Notes: generated from the sequence alone by a model not told the origin. Numbered from the stretch's first letter, positions 8,811-19,700 are shown. The stretch: DNA of 64,000 nucleotides from Sphingobacterium tabacisoli (GCF_017908035.1 NZ_JAEQMU010000007.1:124001-188000), one strand, 5' to 3'. A program made the numbers and translations.

Positions 8811-10679
8811 TTAGTTATTTGCCAGAATCAGATTACCTTTGAAATCAACCTTTTTTTCAAAAACTTTCAAATGATGGTCTAATAGGACCGCAACTTTTCT
8901 CCTATCCAATCTCGTTTCTTCATTCACCAAACCAGAAATACCAGTTTGACCGAAAATATCTTGAACTTCATTAAGCGTAATCTGCTTTCCAATCGCAGAG
9001 AATATTTCCTGTAGATCCCTGACATTCAAAGGCTCGCCAGAAGCAGTCCAATTGTTCAACAATTCAGGATAGTAGGTTCTTAATCCTAGCATCAGTTCAT
9101 AGCCACTGATTTCACGTTCTGGATAAAACCAAGTTTGGTTCGCCCATTTGTATGGAATTCCAATACCTCGTAGTATACCCGTCGCCCCTATTTTATGTAG
9201 GATTTTAAACTGTGGATCTGTCGAAGGAACATCTATATAAGGCATGATATAGGCCTTATGATCAAGCAAAGTGGATTGAACATCCCGAATAGCAACCTTG
9301 GATGGATTTATTCCTTTTTGAACAGCTAGTGCGGCCACGACTCCTGAAGCTTGACCAATGCCCAAAACTACAGGCTGAAGGCGGGTAGCACCATTTACGA
9401 TATTACTTACGCCAATACTTTTTTCTGCTACAATCAAACCTTCATAGTCTTTTGGTATCAAGGCCCCCATCGGCACGTTGTATGAGGGTACACGGATTTT
9501 GACAAAATCAATCTCGGGAGCATTGCCATATTTATAATGGTGATGATCGATTGTATAATCTCCCACGACCACTCCGGTACGATAATACGATTCTGGAGTT
9601 TCAAAAGGAGTCATGATATGTTGCAAGGAAAATAGCGACTTCGCTTGAAGCCTACGGGACTCTCTATGATAAGGAATCATAGGAAAACCGTCTTTGGTCG
9701 GATATTCGCTAAAATCTATCCCCAAGTGTTTAAAACCTAATTCAGCCTGGATATAATACACAAAGCGCAATGTCATCTGCTTGGCTTCTTCCAATAGCTT
9801 GACGCGTTCGGCAGGAGTTTTCTCAACAATATTCAGATAAATATCGTTTCCTTTTTTAGGCCAGTTGATCATAAACTTATTATTAGGAAGCCTCCCATAC
9901 GTCAACATCTTAAAACAGTCGTTATTATCTTTAAGGAGCGTAGCCGGATCCGAAACATCACAACAACCTGCAAACTCTTCCTTCGAATAATTTTTCGGTT
10001 TTTTGATAGTCTTATCGACCCCCTTTCCAAAATCTTTTAGAGTGATGACGTAAGTCAGATCCTGAACGATATCGTTTCCTTCTACTAACGCAAAAGGCTC
10101 ATTATTCAATGACTTACTATCCATTCCCAGGTAGTAAGGTACATTCAGAGAAGCCATTACATCGCCTAGCTCTGTAGCATCAATCAACACTTTACCTTCA
10201 ACGCTTACTTCTTTACCCTTTTTATCTTTGGCTGTTACGATCCATCCTGTGGAAGTCTTGTCGGCTTTAGACCAAGTTGTCTCAAAGAGAACCTGTATAT
10301 TCTTTTCTCTTTTTACCATTTCTTGTAGAATATTATTACCCACAGACGGCTCAAATAAAGTATTACTCACCCAACCCGTCTCGACGGCTTTTGGCCCACC
10401 ATAATAATCATACAGCTTTTGGCGAAACTCGGCCCACAGTCCTGATGGCAGACGATGGTTTCCATCAATTGCGGAGACCCCAGCAGCAGTCAACATACCT
10501 CCCAACCATACCGTCTCTTCCAGAACAACTACATTTACACCAAGCCTAGATGCTTGAATCGCAGCCATTGTACCACTAGCGCCACCACCAATAATAACAA
10601 CATCCGTCTTCAACTGTGCATAGCCAAGCTGAATCGTCGTGGCAATGATTAAAATAAATTGTAAAAAAATCTTCTGCAT
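8811..10679 (-). CDS. secreted FAD-dependent oxidoreductase (FAD_oxidored, PF12831)
   Basis: This 622-residue product has a signal peptide ending near GYAQ. A dinucleotide-binding motif DVVIIGGGASGTMAA (residues 26-40) is followed by an acidic residue in VVLEE at the end of the second strand, as needed for the FAD ribose. The segment WLGGMLTAAGVSAIDGNH and the late motif NGATRLQPVVLGIGQASGV are typical of the PF12831 family, common in Bacteroidota glycan loci and of largely unknown reaction. The last ~120 residues form an extra domain (RGIGIPYKWANQTWFYPERE, then a basic VAVLLDHHLKV end). A shorter paralogue is at 23039-24319. It is 5 bases after the phosphodiester glycosidase gene, indicating coupled expression. 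Redox oxidation of a sugar is possible but not shown. Confidence 0.85.
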   Translation of the reverse strand: MQKIFLQFILIIATTIQLGYAQLKTDVVIIGGGASGTMAAIQASRLGVNVVVLEETVWLGGMLTAAGVSAIDGNHRLPSGLWAEFRQKLYDYYGGPKAVETGWVSNTLFEPSVGNNILQEMVKREKNIQVLFETTWSKADKTSTGWIVTAKDKKGKEVSVEGKVLIDATELGDVMASLNVPYYLGMDSKSLNNEPFALVEGNDIVQDLTYVITLKDFGKGVDKTIKKPKNYSKEEFAGCCDVSDPATLLKDNNDCFKMLTYGRLPNNKFMINWPKKGNDIYLNIVEKTPAERVKLLEEAKQMTLRFVYYIQAELGFKHLGIDFSEYPTKDGFPMIPYHRESRRLQAKSLFSLQHIMTPFETPESYYRTGVVVGDYTIDHHHYKYGNAPEIDFVKIRVPSYNVPMGALIPKDYEGLIVAEKSIGVSNIVNGATRLQPVVLGIGQASGVVAALAVQKGINPSKVAIRDVQSTLLDHKAYIMPYIDVPSTDPQFKILHKIGATGILRGIGIPYKWANQTWFYPEREISGYELMLGLRTYYPELLNNWTASGEPLNVRDLQEIFSAIGKQITLNEVQDIFGQTGISGLVNEETRLDRRKVAVLLDHHLKVFEKKVDFKGNLILANN

Positions 10680-10684
10680 ATCAT

Positions 10685-11698
10685 CTATCGTTTTTTAACT
10701 AATACTGCGCTCACTACTTTACGCTCACCTGCAACATCTGAAGGCTTTATCGTAGTAACCCCATCGACAACCATCGATGAAGATCCTCCTCCATCTAAAT
10801 TCACTGCTCCGACACACCCTACCTGAAGCATTACTTGCGCCACTTCTTTTAACGTTAAACCAGGTGCCCCATCCTTGTTACCACCTTCTGCAGCAAATAA
10901 TACCACATTACCGTTTTTCAAATAACCGATTGCCGATCTAGCACGGGAAGATGTATTATCTACAGCGATAAGCTCTTGTACATCAGTTACATTTACACTA
11001 GAATCTTTAACCAACATAGGTGACCCACCAATCGCACTGTTCTGTTCCCACAAACTACCTCCTACAGGAAAACTTGCAGTCGGAACAGCCTGAGGCGCTT
11101 TTCCCTCTTCATTAGGACTAGGTTGTGGATAAGCATAAACTCCATTGCTTAAAGTGTATATCCATGAAACGGATGGCTTATTCTCTTTATTTAATCCGAA
11201 TGCTGCACGTGTCGGGTAATATGGAGTACTTACCCCACCTAAAGTTCTATTCAAACTCTTAATATTATCTGCACTCTTAAGTCCATTAAATAAAACCAAA
11301 CTATAACTAGCTCCCGTCCCAAAAAAGCCTCCATTTATGCAGGCATACACCTCGCCGGCCTCTTCGCTAAAAAATGTTGAAGGTGTTTTTGCTGTAGTTG
11401 ACATAATAGGTTTAAACTCCAGATTCAGCTTGGGATTGAAAGCCAATATATACATGTTGGTTGCCTTACCATTCACGGCTTGATTACTTTTGTAAACCGC
11501 TATTCCTTTCGGAAATGTCGACATCAACCCCTGCTGCTTTTGCCAAACCGTTGTATCCAAATCAATTACAGGCTTGGGAGTTTTATATTTATCAAGCTGA
11601 TAAATTGAATATAAGCCTACTTCTTCCTTTTTATTACATGCAGACTGCAATAATATAACTGCAATAAGAATGCTATTCAACAAAAATTTATGTATCAT
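10685..11698 (-). CDS. phosphodiester glycosidase family lipoprotein (NAGPA/PF09992)
   Basis: This 337-residue lipoprotein (LQSAC, Cys21) has the full motif set of the NAGPA (formerly DUF2233) family: ACINGGFFG at about 119-127, IGGSPMLV at 223-230, a TSSRARSAIG motif at 249-258 and VNLDGGGSSSMVVDG at 299-313. The mammalian member removes GlcNAc linked by phosphodiester to mannose 6-phosphate; bacterial members are predicted to cleave sugar-phosphodiester bonds or related alpha-GlcNAc linkages. It is the first gene of the minus-strand module reaching the window edge and is preceded by an AT-rich 209-base intergenic region that holds the terminator of the upstream gene. The enzyme family is firm. 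Its real substrate here (cell-wall polymer, phosphodiester-linked exopolysaccharide) is unknown. Confidence 0.9.
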   Translation of the reverse strand: MIHKFLLNSILIAVILLQSACNKKEEVGLYSIYQLDKYKTPKPVIDLDTTVWQKQQGLMSTFPKGIAVYKSNQAVNGKATNMYILAFNPKLNLEFKPIMSTTAKTPSTFFSEEAGEVYACINGGFFGTGASYSLVLFNGLKSADNIKSLNRTLGGVSTPYYPTRAAFGLNKENKPSVSWIYTLSNGVYAYPQPSPNEEGKAPQAVPTASFPVGGSLWEQNSAIGGSPMLVKDSSVNVTDVQELIAVDNTSSRARSAIGYLKNGNVVLFAAEGGNKDGAPGLTLKEVAQVMLQVGCVGAVNLDGGGSSSMVVDGVTTIKPSDVAGERKVVSAVLVKKR

Positions 11699-11859
11699 AA
11701 AGTCAATAATTAGGTATCTAAAACGCTAAATAAGAAAAAAAATATTGAAACATCAATTTATTTTTAATTTATTTTAAAAACAAAGTCTTTATTACACTAT
11801 TTATTAATAATACAAATCAAGAGCAGAGTCGTATTTCAGGCAACGTAGCAACCAATTCA

Positions 11860-11886
11860 TAAAAAAGGCGGGATAAAACCCGCCTA
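11860..11886 (-). terminator. Rho-independent terminator after GHL10 gene
   Basis: A perfect 7-bp stem AGGCGGG/CCCGCCT (11866-11872 with 11879-11885) with a 6-base loop is followed, on the minus strand, by a run of six T. It lies about 20 bases after the stop of 11908-13221 and separates module A from module B. Confidence 0.85.
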
Positions 11887-11907
11887 TAAACTCAAACAAA
11901 CAACACA

Positions 11908-13221
11908 TTATTTTTTAAGACCTTCAGCGAGCTGTTCCCACCAACCATAATTGATGATATGCACAATATCAAACACCATCGCACCTTGCGATTTTGAACG
12001 GCACATCTTAAGAGCCTTTATAAATTGCTCTGGATGTTCCTTATATTGCTCCACGTAAAGCCCTGCATACACAGGTACTTTTCCCATAGTCACCTTATTC
12101 ACCAGTTCTGCAGATCCTTCTACCGTATACCAATCATCTTTCTTCACCACCAATCCAGATTCTAACGTTTTCTCTGTAGTATCTGCTTTCTGTAACAATT
12201 CAGACTTCTCTACTTCAAAATAATAGTTCCCGGTAGTAAACAAATCAAGATATTCTGCGTACCCGGTATTTTTATAAGCTTTGTTTGCCCAAGGAAAATC
12301 TAGACTAGGATCGTAATCCTTACTTGCAAAATTAACCCCGACATCGTAATAAAGCGGATACCAAGATCCTGTATAGTCTCCAAAAACGATGTTCGGATTA
12401 ATCCCCTTGATTTCATTACGGGCTTCTAAAATAAAATCATGAATAATTGTGGCCCTCCATTGCAACCAGTCATTAAACAATGGGCCATCAATCCGTTCTT
12501 TACCCTTGAAACTAAAGATGTCAACAGGAAAGTCTGTAATTTCTTTTCCCAGATGCTTCTCAAACAAAGCTTTGCTCTTTGGTGAAAAATCTGCGTTCAA
12601 GTTATCAAATCGAACACGATCCAAGATAATGCCGTCCAATTTAGGATACAATCCGACCAGCTCCTTCAATATAGACAGCTCATAGGCTTGTACTTCTGGT
12701 AAAGCCGGGTTAATCATGGCTGAATACTTGTTCTTTTGTTCCGTTATCAACTTAAATCCTTCTGGTAGATACGACATTGTCTGCCAAGCAGCTTTTGCTG
12801 TATCACTATACACCACCCCGCGATCAAAATAATTATGCCCTGCCACAAATACATTGGTAGAAGCATGCACCTTTAAGCCTAATTTCTGCCCCTCTTCAAT
12901 AAACACCGTTAACATATCCCATGACAGATCTTTCTGAACCTTACTCTCTCCCCAAGAAGTCATAACAGGAGCGATCTTACTCGGGTACAAGACCTCTCCG
13001 GTAATCGGCTTTACATCGACAACAATATCTGTCACCCCAGCATCCTTTGATTTTTTGAGGTAATAAACGATCGAATCTTTAACACAGAAACGATCGAAAT
13101 TGGCGGTAGCATCAAACCATAAAATGTTTCGATTGATAAAATAATTTGTAGTCTTCTCTTCTTTCGCAGCAGAAGAGCAGGAAAGAAATAAAACGGAAAT
13201 AAACAATAAAGTTAATCGCAT
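11908..13221 (-). CDS. GHL10-type glycoside hydrolase lipoprotein (DigH/YddW-like, PF02638)
   Basis: This 437-residue product has a lipobox LFLSCSS (Cys15). The chain begins with a beta-strand start NILWFDATANFDR and continues with DIVVDVKPITGEVLYPS (about 65-81), GLKVHASTNVF and LDGIILDRVRFDN (195-207). These are landmarks of the GHL10/glycosyl-hydrolase-like 10 TIM barrel. NPNIVFGDYTGSWYPLYYDVG follows the expected later strand. In E. coli the GHL10 lipoprotein DigH (YddW) cleaves peptidoglycan strands stripped of stem peptides; other members act on alpha-glucan-like or unknown glycans. It ends module A behind SusC, SusD and DUF5018, though a hairpin at 13250-13280 separates it from them. 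The fold is fairly certain; the substrate is an inference. Confidence 0.82.
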   Translation of the reverse strand: MRLTLLFISVLFLSCSSAAKEEKTTNYFINRNILWFDATANFDRFCVKDSIVYYLKKSKDAGVTDIVVDVKPITGEVLYPSKIAPVMTSWGESKVQKDLSWDMLTVFIEEGQKLGLKVHASTNVFVAGHNYFDRGVVYSDTAKAAWQTMSYLPEGFKLITEQKNKYSAMINPALPEVQAYELSILKELVGLYPKLDGIILDRVRFDNLNADFSPKSKALFEKHLGKEITDFPVDIFSFKGKERIDGPLFNDWLQWRATIIHDFILEARNEIKGINPNIVFGDYTGSWYPLYYDVGVNFASKDYDPSLDFPWANKAYKNTGYAEYLDLFTTGNYYFEVEKSELLQKADTTEKTLESGLVVKKDDWYTVEGSAELVNKVTMGKVPVYAGLYVEQYKEHPEQFIKALKMCRSKSQGAMVFDIVHIINYGWWEQLAEGLKK

Positions 13222-13242
13222 AATAAGGTATAGGATAATTCT

Positions 13243-13280
13243 AAAACAGCCTACCTTCTAAAGTAAATTTAGAAGGTAGG
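13243..13280 (-). terminator. hairpin terminator between DUF5018 and GHL10 genes
   Basis: A perfect 13-bp inverted repeat (13250-13262 with 13268-13280, loop of 5) is followed on the minus strand by CTGTTTTAG. The T-run is short, so it may act as a partial terminator or mRNA processing site that lowers expression of the GHL10 gene relative to susCD. Confidence 0.65.
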
Positions 13281-13291
13281 AATGAAATTAT

Positions 13292-14938
13292 TTAGTCAGC
13301 ATAGGTAGTAAACTCATGACACACCAAATATCCAAATGTACTTAGCATATAAACTTGAAGACGCTCACCATTCTCCGAAGCACCAACACAAATATCTCCA
13401 GTAGCGTTCAAATTAGCATTTCCCAAGAATAATTCAGATTGATACACGCGTAAGTCATTATAATTAGGAGCCGAAATAGATGTTCCAATCAATGATCTAT
13501 TAGTGATATCATAGACGAACATCTGTGAATTATCATTTTTTTCGATCAATTTTAACTGGGCGACAATATCAGCATTATTGAATCTGATATAGGCGATAGA
13601 ATTATTCATCACTGTATTTGGCACTGTTGGAAAACTAGCAATCCGTCCATAGTTCGACCCCGAGAGGTAAACCAATTCTGTATTTGCACTTGCGATATAG
13701 TTAGCCCCCTCATTAGCACTCATCGGAACATACTCTGCCAAGAACCCCAACGAAGTTTCACCATCCTTATATTCTTTTAAAACAGGCTGTGTACTTGTGA
13801 ATGAACCATTCTCCATCCGCCACTCATAAAAGAATCTACTATTGGCCAATGATGCCGTCATTACTCCCTTACCAGTCAAACTTCCTGCCCATGCCACCTT
13901 ACGTCCAATACTTCCATCACCAGGGGCAGTGGCTGGTTTCACATTTGTCCACTCCAACAGCTTAACTGGATTTTTATCATTTACATTATTATACCTGTAT
14001 ACAATAAAAGCATTATTTACAGGTGTGTAACTGGTAATCGCAAATGACTCAGTTCCATCACCAATTCCCTGAAATGACAAACGCCCTCCAGGCAAAGGAC
14101 TAGTTATACTGTGCGAAAATACACCAGTAAATCTATTGTACACTTTAAATACAGACGGGCTACTTCTGGTAACAATAACTACATAATCACCACTGACGAA
14201 CAGAGAAGTTTCATTATTTGCTGAAAAACCTAAATCCGCCGCAGTTTTCACAAATAACCGACGGCTAATTCCCAAACCACTATCCTTCTTCACGGGTTCT
14301 TTAACAACAAAAGTATAGTCAGATTTAGCATCACCTGGTGCTGAAACACTGAAAATTTTAGATCCAGTTCCTAAATCAACTGTACTACCGTTTGCAATAG
14401 ATCCTGTTGAATGCTTATTGATTACATATTCCAACTTTACCTTACTCACATCGATACCGGGGAGAACAAAAAAGGTCACGGTTTTCCCTGTTATAATTCC
14501 TTCCACGACATCGGTACCAACAGTTATTGTCGCTTTACTTAACGCCGTACTTCCCCTTTTCAAGGCTTTGATCACATAATTCTGCTCTTCGCCTGTCCCC
14601 GACCGTACGGTTAAGGTTCGGGGTTCACTCAGATCAATGAAACCATTAAGCCCGGGAACTATCTGAGCATCTGCAGGCAAAGAAGCTCTTAAAAGCATAC
14701 GTTTCAGATTCACTTCATTGTCCGAATCTATAGGGTAATAGTAATCTACATTTACAAAGAAAGTATCATTCGCAAAGGTACTATTAAACAAACGATCAGT
14801 AGCTTTTCCTTCTATCGTGGCATAAATATCCGCCAAGGTCTTTTTATCATTCCGCTGCCCATAGTCTGGCTTCTGGCAAGCATTAAAAGCCAACAAAACG
14901 AGGGCGCCGTAAACTATATTTTTTAATAACATTTTCAT
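13292..14938 (-). CDS. DUF5018 domain-containing lipoprotein (SusE/F-like position)
   Basis: This 548-residue product has a lipoprotein signal LAFNACQKPDYG (Cys20). Two or three Ig-like beta repeats occupy about residues 30-215; they contain repeated phrases such as SEPRTLTVRSGTGEEQNYVI and GSKIFSVSAPGDAKSDYTFVV. This is the DUF5018 arrangement found after SusD in many Bacteroidota loci. The remaining ~320 residues look like a beta-propeller-type repeat region (SGDYVVIVTRSSPSVFKVYNR, YNDLRVYQSELFLGNANL). It lies 21 bases after the susD gene 14960-16666. It is probably a surface-exposed substrate-binding protein. DUF5018 assignment is from pattern memory; the propeller fold is inference. Confidence 0.7.
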   Translation of the reverse strand: MKMLLKNIVYGALVLLAFNACQKPDYGQRNDKKTLADIYATIEGKATDRLFNSTFANDTFFVNVDYYYPIDSDNEVNLKRMLLRASLPADAQIVPGLNGFIDLSEPRTLTVRSGTGEEQNYVIKALKRGSTALSKATITVGTDVVEGIITGKTVTFFVLPGIDVSKVKLEYVINKHSTGSIANGSTVDLGTGSKIFSVSAPGDAKSDYTFVVKEPVKKDSGLGISRRLFVKTAADLGFSANNETSLFVSGDYVVIVTRSSPSVFKVYNRFTGVFSHSITSPLPGGRLSFQGIGDGTESFAITSYTPVNNAFIVYRYNNVNDKNPVKLLEWTNVKPATAPGDGSIGRKVAWAGSLTGKGVMTASLANSRFFYEWRMENGSFTSTQPVLKEYKDGETSLGFLAEYVPMSANEGANYIASANTELVYLSGSNYGRIASFPTVPNTVMNNSIAYIRFNNADIVAQLKLIEKNDNSQMFVYDITNRSLIGTSISAPNYNDLRVYQSELFLGNANLNATGDICVGASENGERLQVYMLSTFGYLVCHEFTTYAD

Positions 14939-14959
14939 AATTTTTAAGTGAACGTATGA

Positions 14960-16666
14960 TTACCAACCAAAGATTTGATTAAGCCCTAAATTCAGCTGCA
15001 CCTCATTTTCTGGGATTGGCAAGTAATAAAGTTTTCCAGTGAAACTTCTATTGACTGCGTCTGCCGAAACAACCTCGTATGTATACCCCGTACCCAATCC
15101 AGTGATTTTATGACCAGTCATTTTCTTACCATTCAATTCGATATGTGCCTTTCTCCACCTACGCAAATCCCAAAAACGGTGTCCTTCAAAAGCTAGTTCT
15201 ACTTTTCGCTCATGCTCTATAGCTTGCATCGCCTGAGTATTACCCGAAACACTAATAGCGTTAAGCCCTCTTTTATTCCGTAACATATTGATATAGGTCG
15301 TTGTTGAAGCATAATCATCCAATTGTGCTTTGGCCTCTGCCAATACTAAGACAATTTCTGCATACCGCATCTCAACCCAACTTTGCGTACTCTTATTCAC
15401 AACAAAAGTCGTATTGTTCGGATCCAACATTTTCTTTGCGTAATACCCTGTAACTGTCCGCTTTGGATCTCCGCTTTTACCAAACTCTACAAAACCTTCT
15501 ACAACATCGGCTTCCGTAGTATTGACTACACGTCCCTTCCAAATTGAGTTATTATGTAGAATTGTTGCTTCAAAACGAGGCTCCCTATTATTATAAGGAT
15601 TAGCGGCATGCACAGGATTAGACCAGGAAAACTTAGTACCATCTGCCATTTCAAATTCATCAACCAGTTCTGCAGTGGGCACCCCGTATACAAGTGTATT
15701 TCCTGCGGCATCACGCGGAGGGGCATAACCCAAGTCATAATCGTGTGTTATATTAGGAGCTAGATAATCCACCCTAAAAATAGCTTCTTTAGTATCTTTC
15801 TTTCTAAATATCCCTGCAAAATCAGCATCCAGCGCATACAAGCCTTCTTCTGCCAATTCAACAACTTTTGTCGCAGCATTGGCGGCTATACCAAAATATT
15901 CTTTTGCCTTTGCTTGTGGGATTCCTGTCAGAGCATCCGTATTAAACTGCTTGTTATCATACTTTGCTATTGAACCAGCATACAATGCTACACGCGACAG
16001 CATACCATAAGCTGCACCTTTAGTTGCGCGTCCGCTCAGATTTGTTTTTGGTAGATTATCAGCGGCAAAAGTTAAATCTTCAATCATAAAATCATAAACT
16101 TCCTGTTCACTAGAGCGCGGTTTATCTTTCGAATTATAATCGCCTAATGACCTAAAAACAGGAAGGCTGCCATGCAATTTTGCCAACCAGAAATAAGTAT
16201 AAGCTCGGACATAACGACCTTCTGCCTCATACACTATTTTTTGTTCCTCACTTAGTTTAGATTTTGTTCTTACTCCCTCCAGCATTTCATTAACACGTCT
16301 AATCCCAACAAAACCTGGATTCCAAAAGTTCAATCCTACTGTAGCAGGAGAGAAATAATTCGAATTAGAAATCAAAGTATTGACAGTACCATTTCCTAAA
16401 GTATTGGAAGTAAATTTCATACCATCTGCCAAAGCATCCATAGCATTATTATAACCCAGATTCGGGAAATTACCGAACTGAAACTTTTGAAATACCCCAT
16501 ACATACCTGAAACGTATAACTCGGCGGTATTGGGATCCGACCAGACACTCTCCTCGACAAGACGATCTTGTAGACTCAGATCCAGATTACACCCTTGAAA
16601 AGATATAGCCACCAGTGCTAAAATCGCTACACTCGTTCTTTTTATAGTTGTTTTAATATTTTTCAT
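14960..16666 (-). CDS. SusD/RagB family outer-membrane nutrient-binding lipoprotein
   Basis: This 568-residue product starts at the ATG at 16666 (MKNIKTTIKRTSVAILALVAIS), preferred to a GTG three codons upstream. The lipobox is SFQGCNLDLSLQD. SusD hallmarks include WSDPNTAELYVSGMYGVFQ near the N-terminus, GRYVRAYTYFWLAKLHGSLP with TPR-like helices, and EHERKVELAFEGHRFWDLRRWR near the C-terminus. It is partner to the SusC at 16704-19940, which ends 37 bases upstream. It is only distantly similar in sequence to the SusD at 4045, so the two pairs are not a recent duplication and may capture different parts of the substrate. Confidence 0.95.
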   Translation of the reverse strand: MKNIKTTIKRTSVAILALVAISFQGCNLDLSLQDRLVEESVWSDPNTAELYVSGMYGVFQKFQFGNFPNLGYNNAMDALADGMKFTSNTLGNGTVNTLISNSNYFSPATVGLNFWNPGFVGIRRVNEMLEGVRTKSKLSEEQKIVYEAEGRYVRAYTYFWLAKLHGSLPVFRSLGDYNSKDKPRSSEQEVYDFMIEDLTFAADNLPKTNLSGRATKGAAYGMLSRVALYAGSIAKYDNKQFNTDALTGIPQAKAKEYFGIAANAATKVVELAEEGLYALDADFAGIFRKKDTKEAIFRVDYLAPNITHDYDLGYAPPRDAAGNTLVYGVPTAELVDEFEMADGTKFSWSNPVHAANPYNNREPRFEATILHNNSIWKGRVVNTTEADVVEGFVEFGKSGDPKRTVTGYYAKKMLDPNNTTFVVNKSTQSWVEMRYAEIVLVLAEAKAQLDDYASTTTYINMLRNKRGLNAISVSGNTQAMQAIEHERKVELAFEGHRFWDLRRWRKAHIELNGKKMTGHKITGLGTGYTYEVVSADAVNRSFTGKLYYLPIPENEVQLNLGLNQIFGW

Positions 16667-16703
16667 GAGAATCACTTAATGTTAGATAATGAATCAGACC
16701 TCC

Positions 16704-19700
16704 TTAGAAAGTTACATTTAAGCCAAATTCAAAGATGCGCTGTTGCGGATAAAATCCGTTATTTACGTTAGGCATCTCGGGGTCGATATACTTTAATTTA
16801 TCCCAGGTAAACAAGTTTGAGCCAGAAACAAACAGTCTGATATTTTCAACTTTTATCTCTTGCAACATTGCTTTAGAAAAAGTATAGCCTAACTGAGCAG
16901 ACTTCAATCTTAAATAGCTTCCATCGCGCACCCATCCTGAGTTAGAAAAACCATTTTGATTAGAGATGCCAGTTGCTTTATAAGCACTCAGTCGTGGAAA
17001 TTCAGCATTTGGATTATCTGGTCTCCAAGAATTTTCAACTAAGAAATAAGGTGAGTTTCCGTAATTATAAAATGCTCTTGTAAATGGTGTATTGTCATCA
17101 ACACCGCTAGTATTTGAAGACCCCTCATAAGTACCTGCCAAACTAATATTTACCTTAGTTGCTCCTTGTAACAGTGCTGAAAAATCAAACCCTTTATAAG
17201 CCAAATCTATATTCAAACCAAAAGTTAACTCGGGCACATTAGAGCGACCAATGTAAGTTTGATCCTCTGCCGCGGTGATTTTGCCATCTCCATTAAGATC
17301 TCTGAATTTAAAGAACCCAGGAGCCAAAGTACCTCCACTAGGTGTCGGGGTATTTCTAGCCTCTTCCCAATCTTGAATTATGCCATCAGAGATAAATCCG
17401 ATTTTGGTACCGACAGGCTTACCGATCAAACTCTTCCATGCTGGTGTACCATCAGGTTCATCTCTTTTTAAAATGCGGTTACGAGCCCAATTCACATTAC
17501 CTGTTATACCATATTTAAACTCCCCAACGCGATCATTATAACGCAACTGTGCATCAAAACCTCTATTATCTACAGAACCCACATTAACTAACGCCGGATA
17601 ATAACCACCTATAGAGCCTGGGTACAAATTATTAACACGCTCAAGTATATCCTCTGTAAGACGGTAGAACCATTCAAAATCAAAACCCACTTTTCCATTT
17701 AAGAATCTAGATTCAAACCCCACATTCATAATCGTAGACTCTTCCCATCTCAACTTTGGATTCTGCAAAGGATTGGTATAGATAGGCATTACAGGTTTTC
17801 CTCCGATTACAACAGGAGGAGTATGCCCATGCGGTACAGTATTATTAATCGTGGTCTGAGAAAAAGTAGATAAGTAAGGGAAGGTACCTACTTGGGCACG
17901 ATCATTTCCGGCTCTACCATAGGAGGCTTTCACCTTCAGAAAATCAACCGTCTCCAAAGCTTTTGCAAAGAAATCTTCTCGAGAGACAATCCAGCCTAAT
18001 CCCACTGCAGGAAACGACTTCCAACGGTTTTCCTTAATGAAGTTTGCCGAAGCATCCCACCTCGATACCAACTCCACAAGATACTTATCTTGATAAGCAT
18101 AGTTTAAACGCGCTACGAACCCCGCTCTTGCCGTTTCCGCATCACTAGAGCCCGTAGCCGCAATTAGATCATTGGGATCTGTTGATCCGTAGTTAATTTC
18201 TTGAATAATAGAAATTGGAAAGTTACTAGCCCCAGTTGCAAAAATATTGCCCTTGGTCCCGGAATATTCATATAGGGCCAACCCCGTAAAGGTGTGATCT
18301 CCCACAGTCTTGCTGTAGTTCAAACTCGACTGCATCGTCTTTCTATAAGATGCTTGGTAATCCTGTCTAAGCGTTGTTTTTCCTATACCCGGCACCACAT
18401 CCAGTGCTATATAATCACCTGTCACCTGATCACGGGCACGTCCCATAGTACGGTAAGGCGTGGTCCACCTTTTGCCCTCTCTTCCAGTAAAATCATAAGC
18501 CCCTTGTACCTTCAACACGAGTCCCTCTACCCCTGGCACACGAAAATCAAGATTCGCCTGCCCTTGAAATATATTGGATTTATACTTCTGATATCCCGAA
18601 TTTTCTACAGAAGCGACAGGATTCACCCAACCAGCACCAGCTTGGTAAGCCGTCGGAAGACCATTGGGTGCATACATCGGTAAGTTAGGCAACATACGAA
18701 CCGCTTGATAAAAAGGATTCATATATTCTGAATTATCCGGCGAAATCCCAGGCGTATTACTAACTTGATTACGTAACCCAACATTTAAGGTGAGTGTAAG
18801 ATAATCATTGATATCATTTTTCAAATTTGTCCTGACATTGTATCGCTTAAATCCAGTATTATCAATTACCCCATCTTGATCCATGTGACTTATAGAAGCA
18901 AAATATTGCGACTTACTTCCTCCTCCGGAAATAGTCGCCGCATGATGCTGTGAATAAGAATTATTATCAGTCAGCAAACTTACCCAGTCCGTATTTCCCA
19001 ATAACGGGTTTGTGTTGGTACCGGAACGAACAGCGTCAATCATTTCTTGGCTGTAAACTAATCCCACCTGAGCCTGATTGGTGCTCAGTAAAAAATCATT
19101 ATCTAGTTCTGTCCCTTTGTTGTACCAAGCCATATAATCTGGTCCATTCAAAAATTTGGGAAACCTCGTATTCTGACCAATACTATAGCCAAAATTATAG
19201 GAAACCCTCGTTTCCTCTTTACGTCCAGATTTTGTTTTGACGAGAATAATACCATTTGCGGCCTGCAGTCCATATGCCGCGGTGGCTACTGCATCTTTAA
19301 GAAATGAAATAGTTTCAATCTCACTAGGGTCTAAATACGCCAAAGTGGACAAGCTTCGTTCAATATCATCGATGATGACCAATGGTGATTGATTTTCCCC
19401 GTACGTGCCTACACCACGTAAATACAATGATGTATTATCAGCACCCGGTCTTCCCGACTGTTGCAATCCTGTTAATCCAGGGACTCGCCCGACGAGCGAG
19501 TTTGTAATATTCATGGATGGCGCTTTTTTAATATCATCAGCAGATATTTGCGTAACAGATCCCACAACATTGCTTCTTTTTTGCGTACCATAAGCTACAA
19601 CCACAACCTCATCAATCTCTTTATCGCTTGAAGTCAATACAACAGTCACATTATCTGCAGTCCTAACAACCTGTTCTTTTGCTTGAAAACCGACATAGCT

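Noticed and set aside
18294-18683. 129-codon open frame on the plus strand inside susC
   Set aside because: It is antisense to a clearly real SusC gene and shows no family-like composition; many similar shadow frames occur in the other long genes.
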